From RGIG8244 sp045592785 (GTDB lineage: Bacteria; Verrucomicrobiota; Lentisphaeria; Victivallales; UBA1829), in contig JAZNVL010000057.1 in assembly GCA_045592785.1 (NCBI GenBank), positions 62,001-126,000 on the forward strand: a stretch of 64,000 bases of DNA, in the 5' to 3' direction. This document shows positions 16,954 through 24,905 of this stretch, piece after piece. The notes beneath the pieces are model-generated. The model was not told the DNA's origin. It saw only the letters and a program-made list of their open reading frames with translations, and made no database searches. The position numbers were made by a program, and so were the translations under genes. Within the stretch, counting starts at the first letter, position 1, and every line of letters starts with the position of its first letter.

Positions 16954-19425
16954 TCAGATATCCAGATCCTTGACACCGGCAGCGTGCCGTTCGATGTATT
17001 CCCGACGGGGTTCCACGGCATCGCCCATGAGGAGCGTGAACATGCGTTCGGCTTCCACGGCATCTTCCATGGTGACTTTGATCATCTTGCGGGTGGCGGG
17101 ATTCATGGTCGTTTCCCAGAGTTGTTCCGGGTTCATTTCACCCAACCCTTTGTACCGCTGGATCTTCAAACCTTCGCGTCCGTTGAGTTTCACCGCATTG
17201 AAGAGATCGACCATGGAGCAGAGCGTCTTGTCATCATCGTTCTTGCGGATGATGAACAGGGGTTCCGTACCCTGGAACAGTGTTTTGGGCTGATGTCCGG
17301 CATCGATCATTTCCTGTCCCAAAGCGGCACAATCCTTGGCTTCGTAGATCTTGACGATGTCGATGGCGGGATGGAGCGGTTTGGGCGCATCCGGATCCGC
17401 GCCTTCGGGGAGCTGAATGGGCGGGAGACGTGTTTCGGCTTCCGCGATGCATTGCAGTTCTTCTTCCTGATTGAACACGAATTTTTCGGTGGTGGAACCA
17501 TCCGTTTCGTGAATGATGATCAGTTCCGTGGGGAATTCGCCATTCCGTTCCAGCGTGAAGTAGTGAGAGGGATCCACGCCATGACGATGAAGTCCGGAGG
17601 TGATCTTCTGTCCGCGTTCCACAAAAGAAGTGATCTTGTGGAGATCTTCGTATGTCATCACCGCGCCGGTTGCCGCCCAGATGACCTGAATATCTTCGTA
17701 ACCCAGCTGGACGAGATAACGGTCAAGCTGTTCGTCACTGTCGATATAGCGTTCGTTTTTCCGTTTTGTGACTTTATACAGCGGGGGCTTTGCGAGGTAT
17801 ACGAATCCGCCTTCGATCAGCGGTTTCATTTCGCGATAGAAGAAGGTGAGCAGGAGGGTCGAAATGTGAGACCCGTCCACGTCCGCGTCAGTCATGATCA
17901 CGATGCGGTGATAACGGAGTTTTTCCATCACGAATTCTTCGCCGTTGATGCCGCATCCGATGGAGGCGATCAGGGATTGGATTTCTTTGTTTGCCAGCAC
18001 CTGGTCGGTACGCGCCTTTTCCACGTTCAGAACTTTACCGCGGAGGGGCAGGATCGCCTGGAATTTCGGGTCGCGCCCGCCTTTGGCAGAACCGCCTGCG
18101 GAGTTCCCTTCCACGATATAGAGTTCGGTCTTGGAGGGATCCCGTTCTTCACATTCCACCAGTTTGCCGGGGAGAGAGCATCCATCAAGAGCACCTTTGC
18201 GCTGGACCAGTTCTCTGGCTTTCCGTGCGGCTTCTCTGGCACGGGAGGCAACGATGGCTTTTTCCACGATCTGTTTTGCCACATCAGGATTTTCTTCCAG
18301 GAATGTACCGAGACATTCGTTGACGATGGATTCCACGATCCCTTTGACTTCGCTGTTGCCCAGTTTCGTCTTGGTCTGACCTTCGAACTGGGGGTCCGGC
18401 ACTTTTACGCTGACGACCGCGGTAAGACCTTCACGGGTATCTTCCCCGGACATGGGCTTATCGTTCTTCAGCAGGTTCTTTTCTTTCGCGTAAGCGTTGA
18501 TGGTACGGGTCAGTGCGCCCTGGAACCCGGTCAGGTGGGAACCGCCTTCGTGGGTATTGATGTTATTGGCATAACTGAAAATGGTGACCTGGAAATCGGT
18601 GTTGTACTGCATGGCGACTTCCACCGCGATCCCGTTGCGTTCCCGGACCATGTAGATCGGATTGGGATGCACCAGAGACTTGTTGGCGTTGAGGTGCTTC
18701 ACGAATTCCGTCACCCCGCCTTCGTAGTAATATGTTTCAGAACGGTTTTCTTCATCCCGTTCGTCAGTCAGCGTGATGCGGACACCCTTATTCAGGAACG
18801 CCAGTTCCCGCAAACGGTTTGCCAGACGGTCCCAGATGTAAACCGTGGTTTCCGTGAAGATTTCCTTATCGGGATGGAACGTGACCGTTGTCCCACGGTC
18901 CGTCACCGCATGAAGCGGAGTCAGCTGCCGTGCGGTGACCCCGCGTTCGAAACGGATATTGTACGCCATTCCGCCGCGATGGACTTCGACTTCCATCCAG
19001 TCGGAGAGTGCGTTCACGCAGGAGACCCCGACCCCGTGGAGACCGCCGGAGACCTTGTAGGAGTTATGGTCGAACTTACCGCCGGCGTGGAGTACGGTCA
19101 TAACGACTTCCACGGCGGGGATCCCCAGTTCCTTGTGCATATCCACGGGAACGCCGCGTCCGTCGTCTTTCACGGTGATGCTGTTGTCGTGATGGATGGT
19201 GACTTCCACATGGGAGGCATAGCCTGCCAGAGCTTCGTCGATACTGTTATCCACGACTTCATACACCAGGTGGTGCAAGCCGTTGACGGAGGTATCGCCA
19301 ATATACATACTGGGCCGTTTCCGGACGGCTTCCAAGCCTTCCAGAACGGTGATCTTATCTGCGGTATATCCGGACTGTTCCGGTACGACAGAATCGGGAT
19401 TCTGATTCGCTGTTTCTTCGGACAT
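16954..19425 (-). CDS. gyrB: DNA gyrase subunit B
   Basis: ATPase subunit of gyrase, which introduces negative supercoils together with GyrA. GHKL ATPase domain from residue 20 (RKRPSMYIGDTSVNGLHH), transducer domain with the QTKTKLGNSEV region, TOPRIM domain (EGNSAGGSAKGGRD, TDADVDGSH) and the C-terminal YKGLGEMNPEQLWETTM. Start is the ATG at 19425, after GGAGAAG; a longer frame to 19545 runs across the predicted promoter. The 823-residue length is due to an insertion of roughly 185 residues (about 566-752) between the TOPRIM domain and the tail, at a position also enlarged in gammaproteobacterial GyrB. A HAD phosphatase gene follows after 2 nt. Confidence 0.97.
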   Translation of the reverse strand: MSEETANQNPDSVVPEQSGYTADKITVLEGLEAVRKRPSMYIGDTSVNGLHHLVYEVVDNSIDEALAGYASHVEVTIHHDNSITVKDDGRGVPVDMHKELGIPAVEVVMTVLHAGGKFDHNSYKVSGGLHGVGVSCVNALSDWMEVEVHRGGMAYNIRFERGVTARQLTPLHAVTDRGTTVTFHPDKEIFTETTVYIWDRLANRLRELAFLNKGVRITLTDERDEENRSETYYYEGGVTEFVKHLNANKSLVHPNPIYMVRERNGIAVEVAMQYNTDFQVTIFSYANNINTHEGGSHLTGFQGALTRTINAYAKEKNLLKNDKPMSGEDTREGLTAVVSVKVPDPQFEGQTKTKLGNSEVKGIVESIVNECLGTFLEENPDVAKQIVEKAIVASRAREAARKARELVQRKGALDGCSLPGKLVECEERDPSKTELYIVEGNSAGGSAKGGRDPKFQAILPLRGKVLNVEKARTDQVLANKEIQSLIASIGCGINGEEFVMEKLRYHRIVIMTDADVDGSHISTLLLTFFYREMKPLIEGGFVYLAKPPLYKVTKRKNERYIDSDEQLDRYLVQLGYEDIQVIWAATGAVMTYEDLHKITSFVERGQKITSGLHRHGVDPSHYFTLERNGEFPTELIIIHETDGSTTEKFVFNQEEELQCIAEAETRLPPIQLPEGADPDAPKPLHPAIDIVKIYEAKDCAALGQEMIDAGHQPKTLFQGTEPLFIIRKNDDDKTLCSMVDLFNAVKLNGREGLKIQRYKGLGEMNPEQLWETTMNPATRKMIKVTMEDAVEAERMFTLLMGDAVEPRREYIERHAAGVKDLDI

Positions 19426-19474
19426 CTTTCTTCTCCATGTAAGGTGTCTTTTTGTTTTAAATATATAATAGAGT

Positions 19475-19502
19475 ACTATACCATGAAAACGGGAAAAATC
19501 AA
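19475..19502 (-). promoter_or_regulatory. gyrB: Putative gyrB promoter
   Basis: On the minus strand: TTGATT (19502-19497), 16-nt spacer, TATAGT (19480-19475), 50 nt before the gyrB ATG and downstream of the terminator of the preceding pilin-like gene. Confidence 0.55.
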
Positions 19503-19525
19503 CCGGAAAAATGGAAAAAAAAGAG

Positions 19526-19562
19526 AAAAAAAGAACGCGGTGCAAGTATTTTGCGCCGCGTT
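19526..19562 (-). terminator. Rho-independent terminator of the prepilin-like genes
   Basis: On the minus strand AACGCGG pairs with CCGCGTT (19562-19556 with 19540-19534), with an inner GCAA/TTGC extension, followed by a run of seven T (19532-19526). It separates the pilin-like pair from gyrB. A second hairpin (GCGGG/CCCGC at about 19570-19589) lies between it and the gene. Confidence 0.85.
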
Positions 19563-19609
19563 TTCTTTTTGCGGGTGAAAAAGCCCCGCAAACTGCAGAA
19601 TTTTAAGGT

Positions 19610-20269
19610 TTATTGCCAGGATGTCAACAGCAGATCCGCCTGACAGTTGCCAAGAGTTTTACCCTGGTTTTTACCCATGCCGACAACGGCTGCGGTATCC
19701 TGGATCGCATTGCCGGGAACTCTCAAACCTGTATGAACATTTTCAATGATCTTGTCATAATTTGTGTCAAGGAAAATGATGTAGGGACGTCCCCAGGGAT
19801 CACGGTATCCGGGAAAATCACCGCCGTAAAATTTCTTCGTATCGTTGGGTGCAAGATACTTTTTCGCCTGTTTGTTGTATGTCTTTGCAACAGCTGTTGC
19901 GGCTGAGGCAACGCCATCGCTGCCTTCGTGATCAGTATAGCACAGCGTATTGAAAAGTTCGAAATAACTGTTATCCAATGTTGCAGTTGTATTGTCGGTA
20001 TATGTCCCGCTGGGATTCGAGCTGCTTGTTTTGCCGGCGGCACTGATACCGGGGATGACCGTATCGTCTTCATCTGAAGAATAAGGCAGATACTTGTGGT
20101 CTGTTTCAAACGCCTTGATCGCCATGTGGATGCTTTTGACTTCGGTCAGGGATTGTGTGGCTTTTCCGGATTCTTTCACGGCTCCGATCGTGGGGATCAG
20201 GATTCCGGCGAGGATCGCAATGACAGCCACGACGGAAAGCAGTTCAACAATTGTAAAATGTCTTTTCAT
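19610..20269 (-). CDS. Prepilin-type N-methylation domain protein
   Basis: Type II secretion/type IV pilin-like protein, 219 residues. The N-terminus MKRHFTIVELLSVVAVIAIL is a prepilin leader with Glu at +5 of the mature protein; the residue before the Phe is His rather than the usual Gly. The hydrophobic helix ends near residue 26 and is followed by a GspG-like helix (SLTEVKSIHMAIKAFETDHKYLP) and a pseudopilin-like region (YRDPWGRPYIIFLD). Start is ATG 20269, preceded by GAGAAAGG, rather than the longer frame to 20308. It is the second of two adjacent paralogues, 26 nt after the first. Function as minor or major pseudopilin is unknown; no secretion ATPase is nearby. Confidence 0.88.
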   Translation of the reverse strand: MKRHFTIVELLSVVAVIAILAGILIPTIGAVKESGKATQSLTEVKSIHMAIKAFETDHKYLPYSSDEDDTVIPGISAAGKTSSSNPSGTYTDNTTATLDNSYFELFNTLCYTDHEGSDGVASAATAVAKTYNKQAKKYLAPNDTKKFYGGDFPGYRDPWGRPYIIFLDTNYDKIIENVHTGLRVPGNAIQDTAAVVGMGKNQGKTLGNCQADLLLTSWQ

Positions 20270-20295
20270 GATGATATACCTTTCTCTTTGTTGAT

Positions 20296-20877
20296 TTAAC
20301 GTTTGCAATTGGTGATGTCATCACCTTGTCCGAATGTCTCAAAATCGTCGGAATCCGGTGTAGCTGTTTTGCAGGTCCCGTTGGTGTTCGATTCCGTTGA
20401 GATCTTGACACCTCCCGCACCGATATTGTTATTGGGACCGCAGGAGCCCAGGTCATATCCCGTCTTGTTGATCTTGCCGGGATAGCAGTAATAAATGGGC
20501 GCGCCGAATCCATCTTTGATGTAATAGCAATGTCTGCCGGTCGTGACCGCGCTGGCTTTGCCCTGACCGATGAGTGCATTATAATCGATGAACTGATTGA
20601 AGTTCCCTTTATTATTGTCTTTTGCATCGTTTGCACTGTCGACGTAATCGGTATGGAATTCCACATATTCGCCGCCGCTGATGGGCAGATAATAGCCGTA
20701 TTTCTGCTTATACTGTTCCAAGCCCATTTTGATGATCTCCAGCGTTGCAGTGGTGCGGGCTTCCCCGGTTTTCTTTCGTGCAAACTGAATGACTCCGACC
20801 GTGATTCCGGCGAGGATGGTAATGATTCCCATAACGGCAAGCAATTCGACAAGAGTAAATTTGCGTTTTGTCTTCAT
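20296..20877 (-). CDS. Prepilin-type N-methylation domain protein
   Basis: Pseudopilin-like protein of 193 residues, paralogous to its downstream neighbour. The leader MKTKRKFTLVELLAVMGIIT has Lys in place of Gly before the cleavage Phe, with Glu at +5 and a following hydrophobic helix to about residue 30. The GspG-like pattern TLEIIKMGLEQYKQKYGYYLP follows, then a Gly/Asn/Asp-rich variable part with DGFGAPIYY. Start is ATG 20877, with AGGAGA 9 nt upstream; the strong promoter at 20917-20944 lies just ahead. The non-Gly cleavage context is common in Lentisphaerota/Planctomycetota prepilin-like proteins, to my knowledge. Confidence 0.88.
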   Translation of the reverse strand: MKTKRKFTLVELLAVMGIITILAGITVGVIQFARKKTGEARTTATLEIIKMGLEQYKQKYGYYLPISGGEYVEFHTDYVDSANDAKDNNKGNFNQFIDYNALIGQGKASAVTTGRHCYYIKDGFGAPIYYCYPGKINKTGYDLGSCGPNNNIGAGGVKISTESNTNGTCKTATPDSDDFETFGQGDDITNCKR

Positions 20878-20916
20878 AATACAGAATCTCCTGATTGAAT
20901 ATTTTCTCAATAAGTA

Positions 20917-20944
20917 ATTATACACGCTTTTTTCTTTTTTTCAA
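20917..20944 (-). promoter_or_regulatory. Putative strong promoter of the prepilin-like pair
   Basis: On the minus strand: TTGAAA (20944-20939), 16-nt spacer, TATAAT (20922-20917), 39 nt before the ATG at 20877. Perfect -10 hexamer and near-perfect -35. Confidence 0.75.
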
Positions 20945-20989
20945 TATGAAAGCGAAAAAAAATACGATTTTTCCTGGTTTTTTATGATC

Positions 20990-21907
20990 TTATTTCAATT
21001 GTTCCAGAAGAAGACGGAAAAAGTCTTTCGCATTTTCATCGGTCAATGCCGCATCGATTCGCACAAATCCCGGGGCGGGCATCACCTGAAACGCATAGCG
21101 CATTTCCGGCGAAATCGGACCCTTTTTTCCGGCAGTACGATAGGCGTTCGCAATAAAATCACGGGCGGACTTGTGGAGCACTGCGTATTTTTCCTGCGCA
21201 GAGGGGAATAACAGCAGTTCACCCGTGACGGGAGAGGGTAATCCTTCCATCCGGGAAAAGGAAAATGCAACGGCTTTTGTATGCTGGATCCCCGGCACAA
21301 GGGAAATCTCTTTTGTTTGCAGGATCCCGCAGGCTGCATATTCTTTCCGGAGTGCGGCGAAAACATGTTTGAGTTCCGGCGTAAGCCCTTTCGGAGAAGC
21401 CAGAAACCTGCGGACTGTTTTTTCCGGTCCGATCATACATTCCTCTTTCCCCGTAAATGCGATGACTGCGGCTTTGATCTCCCGCAATCCGGAAGGCAGT
21501 TCCTCCTGTTGATCTTCCCGGAATCGGAGACAGGTGATTTCTCCAACTGTAAACGTTTCCGGGGCAGTCCCGTTACCGCCGAGCAGTTTCTTTTCCGTGA
21601 TCTGCCTGACCATTCCCGGGGTGAGCGGGGATTTCAGAAGAAAGACGCAATCGTCTCCGGCATAAAGAACCGCCGCGGTTTGGATCCCGGGATCGGCATG
21701 GAATGGCGCAAGTGCTTCTGCGTTTTGTTCGATATTGCCGAGAATGGTATTTTTTTCAAAAACACCGGCAAACGGCAGTTTCTGCAATGGAGCGATCCGG
21801 AAAAGAAGAAAAGATTCCGTACATTGCGGAAAACGCGTGACCGGATCCAGGGCGTAAAGAAGTGTCCCGGTAAATAAGAACAGGAACAGCAGGCCTGTCC
21901 GGAGCAT
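20990..21907 (-). CDS. Exported protein of unknown function
   Basis: Not recognised. A 305-residue protein with a clear Sec-type signal sequence (MLRTGLLFLFLFTGTLLYA) and no later membrane helix, so probably periplasmic. The body is of mixed alpha/beta character, with phrases such as GNIEQNAEALAPFHADPG and RTAGKKGPISPEMRYAFQVM. Start is ATG 21907, which directly precedes the signal sequence; a longer frame to 22060 has no signal and overlaps the neighbour. Last gene of the Kdo/Lpt gene string, 1 nt after the VOC gene, which hints at an envelope role but does not show one. Confidence 0.75.
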   Translation of the reverse strand: MLRTGLLFLFLFTGTLLYALDPVTRFPQCTESFLLFRIAPLQKLPFAGVFEKNTILGNIEQNAEALAPFHADPGIQTAAVLYAGDDCVFLLKSPLTPGMVRQITEKKLLGGNGTAPETFTVGEITCLRFREDQQEELPSGLREIKAAVIAFTGKEECMIGPEKTVRRFLASPKGLTPELKHVFAALRKEYAACGILQTKEISLVPGIQHTKAVAFSFSRMEGLPSPVTGELLLFPSAQEKYAVLHKSARDFIANAYRTAGKKGPISPEMRYAFQVMPAPGFVRIDAALTDENAKDFFRLLLEQLK

Positions 21908-21908
21908 G

Positions 21909-22283
21909 TTATACCTGCCGCTGTTTCTTTTCTGTGGCGTAGAAAAGATTGCCTTCGGGGTCGGCAAAGATCCTGACGATGTACCCGAACCGGTCGGCGG
22001 AAGTGTTTTCGCTGATGTATCCGTAGCAGGAAAGACGTTCGGTGAACGCATCCAGATCATCGACTTTCAGGATCCATGCGCTGCGTGTGGATGGATCCGG
22101 CAGGGATTCGCCGGGCGTTACCTGTTCCAGGCAGAGTGAAACGGAATCATTGATTGCGAATTCGCACCAGAAACTGCTGTCCATGACCGGCGCGCCCAAT
22201 CCGATAATATCGCGGTAAAAAGCCCGGCAGAGTTCCATATCTTCCACCCGGATAACGATTCCCGCGAATTGTGTGTCTGCCAT
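21909..22283 (-). CDS. VOC-superfamily (glyoxalase-like) protein
   Basis: Single-module vicinal-oxygen-chelate protein of 124 residues. The N-terminal pattern IVIRVEDMELCRAFYRDIIG and C-terminal RIFADPEGNLFYATE are characteristic of the glyoxalase/bleomycin-resistance fold. VOC proteins can be metalloenzymes or binding proteins; the usual metal residues are not complete by eye (no clear first His), so activity is uncertain. Good ribosome site AAGGAG before ATG 22283. It lies between lptB and a hypothetical exported protein and is probably co-transcribed with them. Confidence 0.82.
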   Translation of the reverse strand: MADTQFAGIVIRVEDMELCRAFYRDIIGLGAPVMDSSFWCEFAINDSVSLCLEQVTPGESLPDPSTRSAWILKVDDLDAFTERLSCYGYISENTSADRFGYIVRIFADPEGNLFYATEKKQRQV

Positions 22284-22295
22284 GATGTCTGCTCC

Positions 22296-23060
22296 TTAAA
22301 TCGTGAACTGCGGTCCGAGATAAATATTTCTTGCCTGTTCGTCATTTACCAGGAAGTCGCTGGACCCTTCGCACATGATCTTCCCTTCCGCCATAAGATA
22401 GGCGCGGTCCACACAGGCAAGCGTTTCCCGCACGTTATGGTCGGTGATGAGAATACCCATGCCTTTTGCTCTGAGCTTGTGAATGATCTTCTGCACATTA
22501 TAAACAGCGATGGGGTCAACCCCGCTGAAGGGTTCGTCCATGAGGATGAATGACGGATTGGAAACAAGCGCGCGTGTGATTTCCAGACGTCTGCGTTCTC
22601 CGCCGGAGAGAGTCATGGCTTTCTGCTTTGCCAGATGACTGAGTTCCAGTTCTTCCAGAAGAGCTTTCAGCCGTTCTTTGCGCTCCTGACGGGAAATGGC
22701 GAGGGTTTCCAGGATCGCCATGATATTGTCTTCCACCGTGAGTTTACGGAAAATAGACGGTTCCTGCGCCAGATAGCCCATTCCCATACGGGCACGGATA
22801 TACATGGGTTCTTTGGAGACGTCCAGACCTTTGAACATGATCGTACCTTCGTCCGGCTTGATCAAGCCGGTGATCATGTAAAAACTGGTGGTCTTTCCTG
22901 CACCGTTGGGCCCCAGCAACCCGACGACTTCCCCGGGTTTGACGTTGATATTGACGGAAGTGACGACGCGTCTTCCCTTATAAGCCTTGACCAGGCCTTT
23001 TGCATCGAGCAGAAGGTCTTCCCCGGCATTATTTGTGTTTGTGCTGATATCCTCGTTCAT
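22296..23060 (-). CDS. lptB: LPS export ABC transporter ATP-binding protein
   Basis: Cytoplasmic ATPase that powers LPS extraction by LptFG. Walker A GPNGAGKTT at about residue 50, signature LSGGERRRLEI, Walker B FILMDEPFSGVDP and switch His in ITDHNVRET are all intact. The overall text (for example MGYLAQEPSIFRKLTVEDNI) is typical of LptB and distinguishes it from general ABC proteins. It is 254 residues, with a slightly longer N-terminus than usual. Located directly after lptA and lptC in the Kdo operon. lptF/lptG are not in the window. Confidence 0.96.
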   Translation of the reverse strand: MNEDISTNTNNAGEDLLLDAKGLVKAYKGRRVVTSVNINVKPGEVVGLLGPNGAGKTTSFYMITGLIKPDEGTIMFKGLDVSKEPMYIRARMGMGYLAQEPSIFRKLTVEDNIMAILETLAISRQERKERLKALLEELELSHLAKQKAMTLSGGERRRLEITRALVSNPSFILMDEPFSGVDPIAVYNVQKIIHKLRAKGMGILITDHNVRETLACVDRAYLMAEGKIMCEGSSDFLVNDEQARNIYLGPQFTI

Positions 23061-23075
23061 GTTGTCCGCCTTCGA

Positions 23076-23819
23076 TTATTTTTTGTCTTTGCCGGGTGCC
23101 GCAATATCACCATAGAAATGCGTTTTAGCCATGATCGCATCGATTTTTCTGACTTTGAAGGAGGGCATATCCTTGTTGTTCTTATCCTTGCCGCCGTCCT
23201 GATTCTGTTCGATGTATGCAATGATCTTGTCGCAATCCATACGGCTGCTTTCGTCATTGTCGCCATCGATCCACTCTTTTTCCTTGTCGATACCCTTGTA
23301 GTTGCGGAGAATGGGGCGTCCGGTGAGGGTGAGAGTACCTTTTTTCAGGTCATAGACGGCGTAATCGCTGGTGGCATCGGTGACTTCGACGACCTGTTTA
23401 CCGTTTCTGACCTGTTCTGTGGGAGCGAACCGTTTGAGGTTGACGTCGCGGAAACATTCGACTTTATGGATCTGTTTTCCGCTGAGGTCTGCGCTTTCGC
23501 TTTTTCCGGAGGATTTTGCGGCATCCGCTTTGTCTTCAAAATAGATCTTCATGCTGTCACACATGAGTTTGAGTTCCATCTGATCATTGGAGAGTTCGTG
23601 CCATTTGATGCCGCCCGGCGGATTGTTGAACTGCTTGATGATCACGTTCCCGTTCATGATAATGACCTGATTTTCCATATCGATGGTCAACGTATCGGAT
23701 TCCACATACTGGATCTTTTTGCCGTCATCCTTTTTATCCTGTGCGAAACCGGTGCACACAACTGCAAAGAAGAGCAGGGGAAGTACAAGTTTTTTTGTGC
23801 TGGCGAGATTGAATTTCAT
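23076..23819 (-). CDS. lptA: Periplasmic LPS-bridge protein, LptA/OstA-like
   Basis: Probable periplasmic component of the Lpt bridge carrying LPS to the outer membrane. The protein has a signal sequence (KLVLPLLFFAVVCTGFA) followed by the OstA-like opening YVESDTLTIDMENQVIIMNG and later beta-rich segments such as KKGTLTLTGRPILRNY. Length 247 residues. ATG 23819 follows AGGAGAAAT; a longer frame to 23930 lies within the upstream gene. Assignment rests on the OstA pattern and on the location between lptC-like and lptB genes. It is longer than E. coli LptA (185), with a charged insertion near residues 95-120. Confidence 0.85.
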   Translation of the reverse strand: MKFNLASTKKLVLPLLFFAVVCTGFAQDKKDDGKKIQYVESDTLTIDMENQVIIMNGNVIIKQFNNPPGGIKWHELSNDQMELKLMCDSMKIYFEDKADAAKSSGKSESADLSGKQIHKVECFRDVNLKRFAPTEQVRNGKQVVEVTDATSDYAVYDLKKGTLTLTGRPILRNYKGIDKEKEWIDGDNDESSRMDCDKIIAYIEQNQDGGKDKNNKDMPSFKVRKIDAIMAKTHFYGDIAAPGKDKK

Positions 23820-23820
23820 A

Positions 23821-24414
23821 TTATTTCTCCTGTGAAGTTTCTGTTGTTTCTGTTTTTGCAAAATCAAAATGGAATACCGCCCGCACTTTCGAACGGATGA
23901 ATATATGTTTCTTCTGTTGGTTTGCGTCAAAACCTATACCGTCCGCATCCAGTTCGCGGGAACGGAACGAGGCAGGCTTGTCGCTGCGGAGAAGACGGGT
24001 GTTTCTGTCATATTCCGCTTCCGTCGTGAAGATCCATGCCCGCGTCGTTGCACGGTTTGCATGTTCCCAGAACTCTTTCAATCGTTGTTTTCCGGCGTAA
24101 ATGGGGTACGGGGTGAAGAACATCTTTTTTTCGTCTGCGGTCATTTTTGACGGGATGAAAATATTTGCTTTTTCCAGCGAATCGATGTTTTCATTCATCA
24201 AACTGATCCTGGCTCCATTGAGAATGACGATCGCCCCTTTGTTGATCGCAGTATCACCGTAAATGACAAACTGCAGGTTCTCTTTCTTCTTCCGGTACTG
24301 CGGAAGAAGATAATCCGTTACGGAAACCTGCATCCCGCTTTGATCCTGCGCAGCAAGTTCCATAACAAATACACTCAATATCAGCAGTAGTACCGTTCGA
24401 TACAGGAATCCCAT
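23821..24414 (-). CDS. lptC: Probable LptC-like membrane-anchored protein
   Basis: A 197-residue protein with an N-terminal hydrophobic segment (FLYRTVLLLILSVFVMELA) and a beta-rich body. Identification as LptC is positional: it lies between kdsC and lptA, the classic place of lptC. The body has the expected beta pattern (for example FVIYGDTAINKGAIVILNGARISLMN) but sequence similarity is weak by eye. The start at 24414 overlaps kdsC by 34 nt; AAAGGACAGGG precedes it. Alternative view: a DUF-type LPS-associated protein. The gene symbol should be treated as provisional. Confidence 0.7.
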   Translation of the reverse strand: MGFLYRTVLLLILSVFVMELAAQDQSGMQVSVTDYLLPQYRKKKENLQFVIYGDTAINKGAIVILNGARISLMNENIDSLEKANIFIPSKMTADEKKMFFTPYPIYAGKQRLKEFWEHANRATTRAWIFTTEAEYDRNTRLLRSDKPASFRSRELDADGIGFDANQQKKHIFIRSKVRAVFHFDFAKTETTETSQEK

Positions 24415-24905
24415 TTACCCTGTCCTTTCAATAAATATTCAATGGCCTCCGCCACAGCACCTTCACCGCCTTTTGCCACCGTGCAGAGGTCTGCTTCCTC
24501 TTTCACCAGCGTGTGCGCGTTGGCGGGGGCGACTGCGAAACCGCAACGGCGGATCGGCGGCAGATCGATCAGATCATCGCCGATATACATACATTCTTCG
24601 GGGCGTAAGTTACGTTCTTTGAGGATCTGCTCAAAGCCATCCAGTTTATTGAGACACTTCTGCACAAGAAATGTGAGCCCCAATTCTTTCGCTCTGGTCT
24701 CATTGGCTTTGCTCTGACGTCCGGAGAGGATCCCCACAGAAAGCCCGGCGCGCATCGCCATCACGATCCGGGCGCCGTCGTGGACATGGAAAAATTTAAT
24801 CTCATCCTGACTGCCGGTCCCGTAACCGATACGGCCGTCAGTCAGAACGCCATCCACGTCCAGAATAATGGTTGTGATTTCAGAAAGATTTTTTGACTGC
24901 TTCAT
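24381..24905 (-). CDS. kdsC: 3-deoxy-D-manno-octulosonate 8-phosphate phosphatase
   Basis: HAD-family enzyme releasing Kdo from Kdo-8-phosphate, third step of the Kdo pathway. Motif I ILDVDGVLTDG, motif II in GILSGRQSKANETRA and motif IV YIGDDLIDLPPIRRCG are diagnostic of KdsC, which lacks a cap domain. 174 residues is normal. The gene overlaps the end of kdsA by 26 nt and the start of lptC by 34 nt, an unusually tight arrangement that suggests translational coupling through the set. Confidence 0.96.
   Translation of the reverse strand: MKQSKNLSEITTIILDVDGVLTDGRIGYGTGSQDEIKFFHVHDGARIVMAMRAGLSVGILSGRQSKANETRAKELGLTFLVQKCLNKLDGFEQILKERNLRPEECMYIGDDLIDLPPIRRCGFAVAPANAHTLVKEEADLCTVAKGGEGAVAEAIEYLLKGQGKWDSCIERYYC

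Noticed and set aside
16984..19578. 864-codon plus-strand frame opposite gyrB
   Set aside because: Antisense shadow of a strongly conserved gene.
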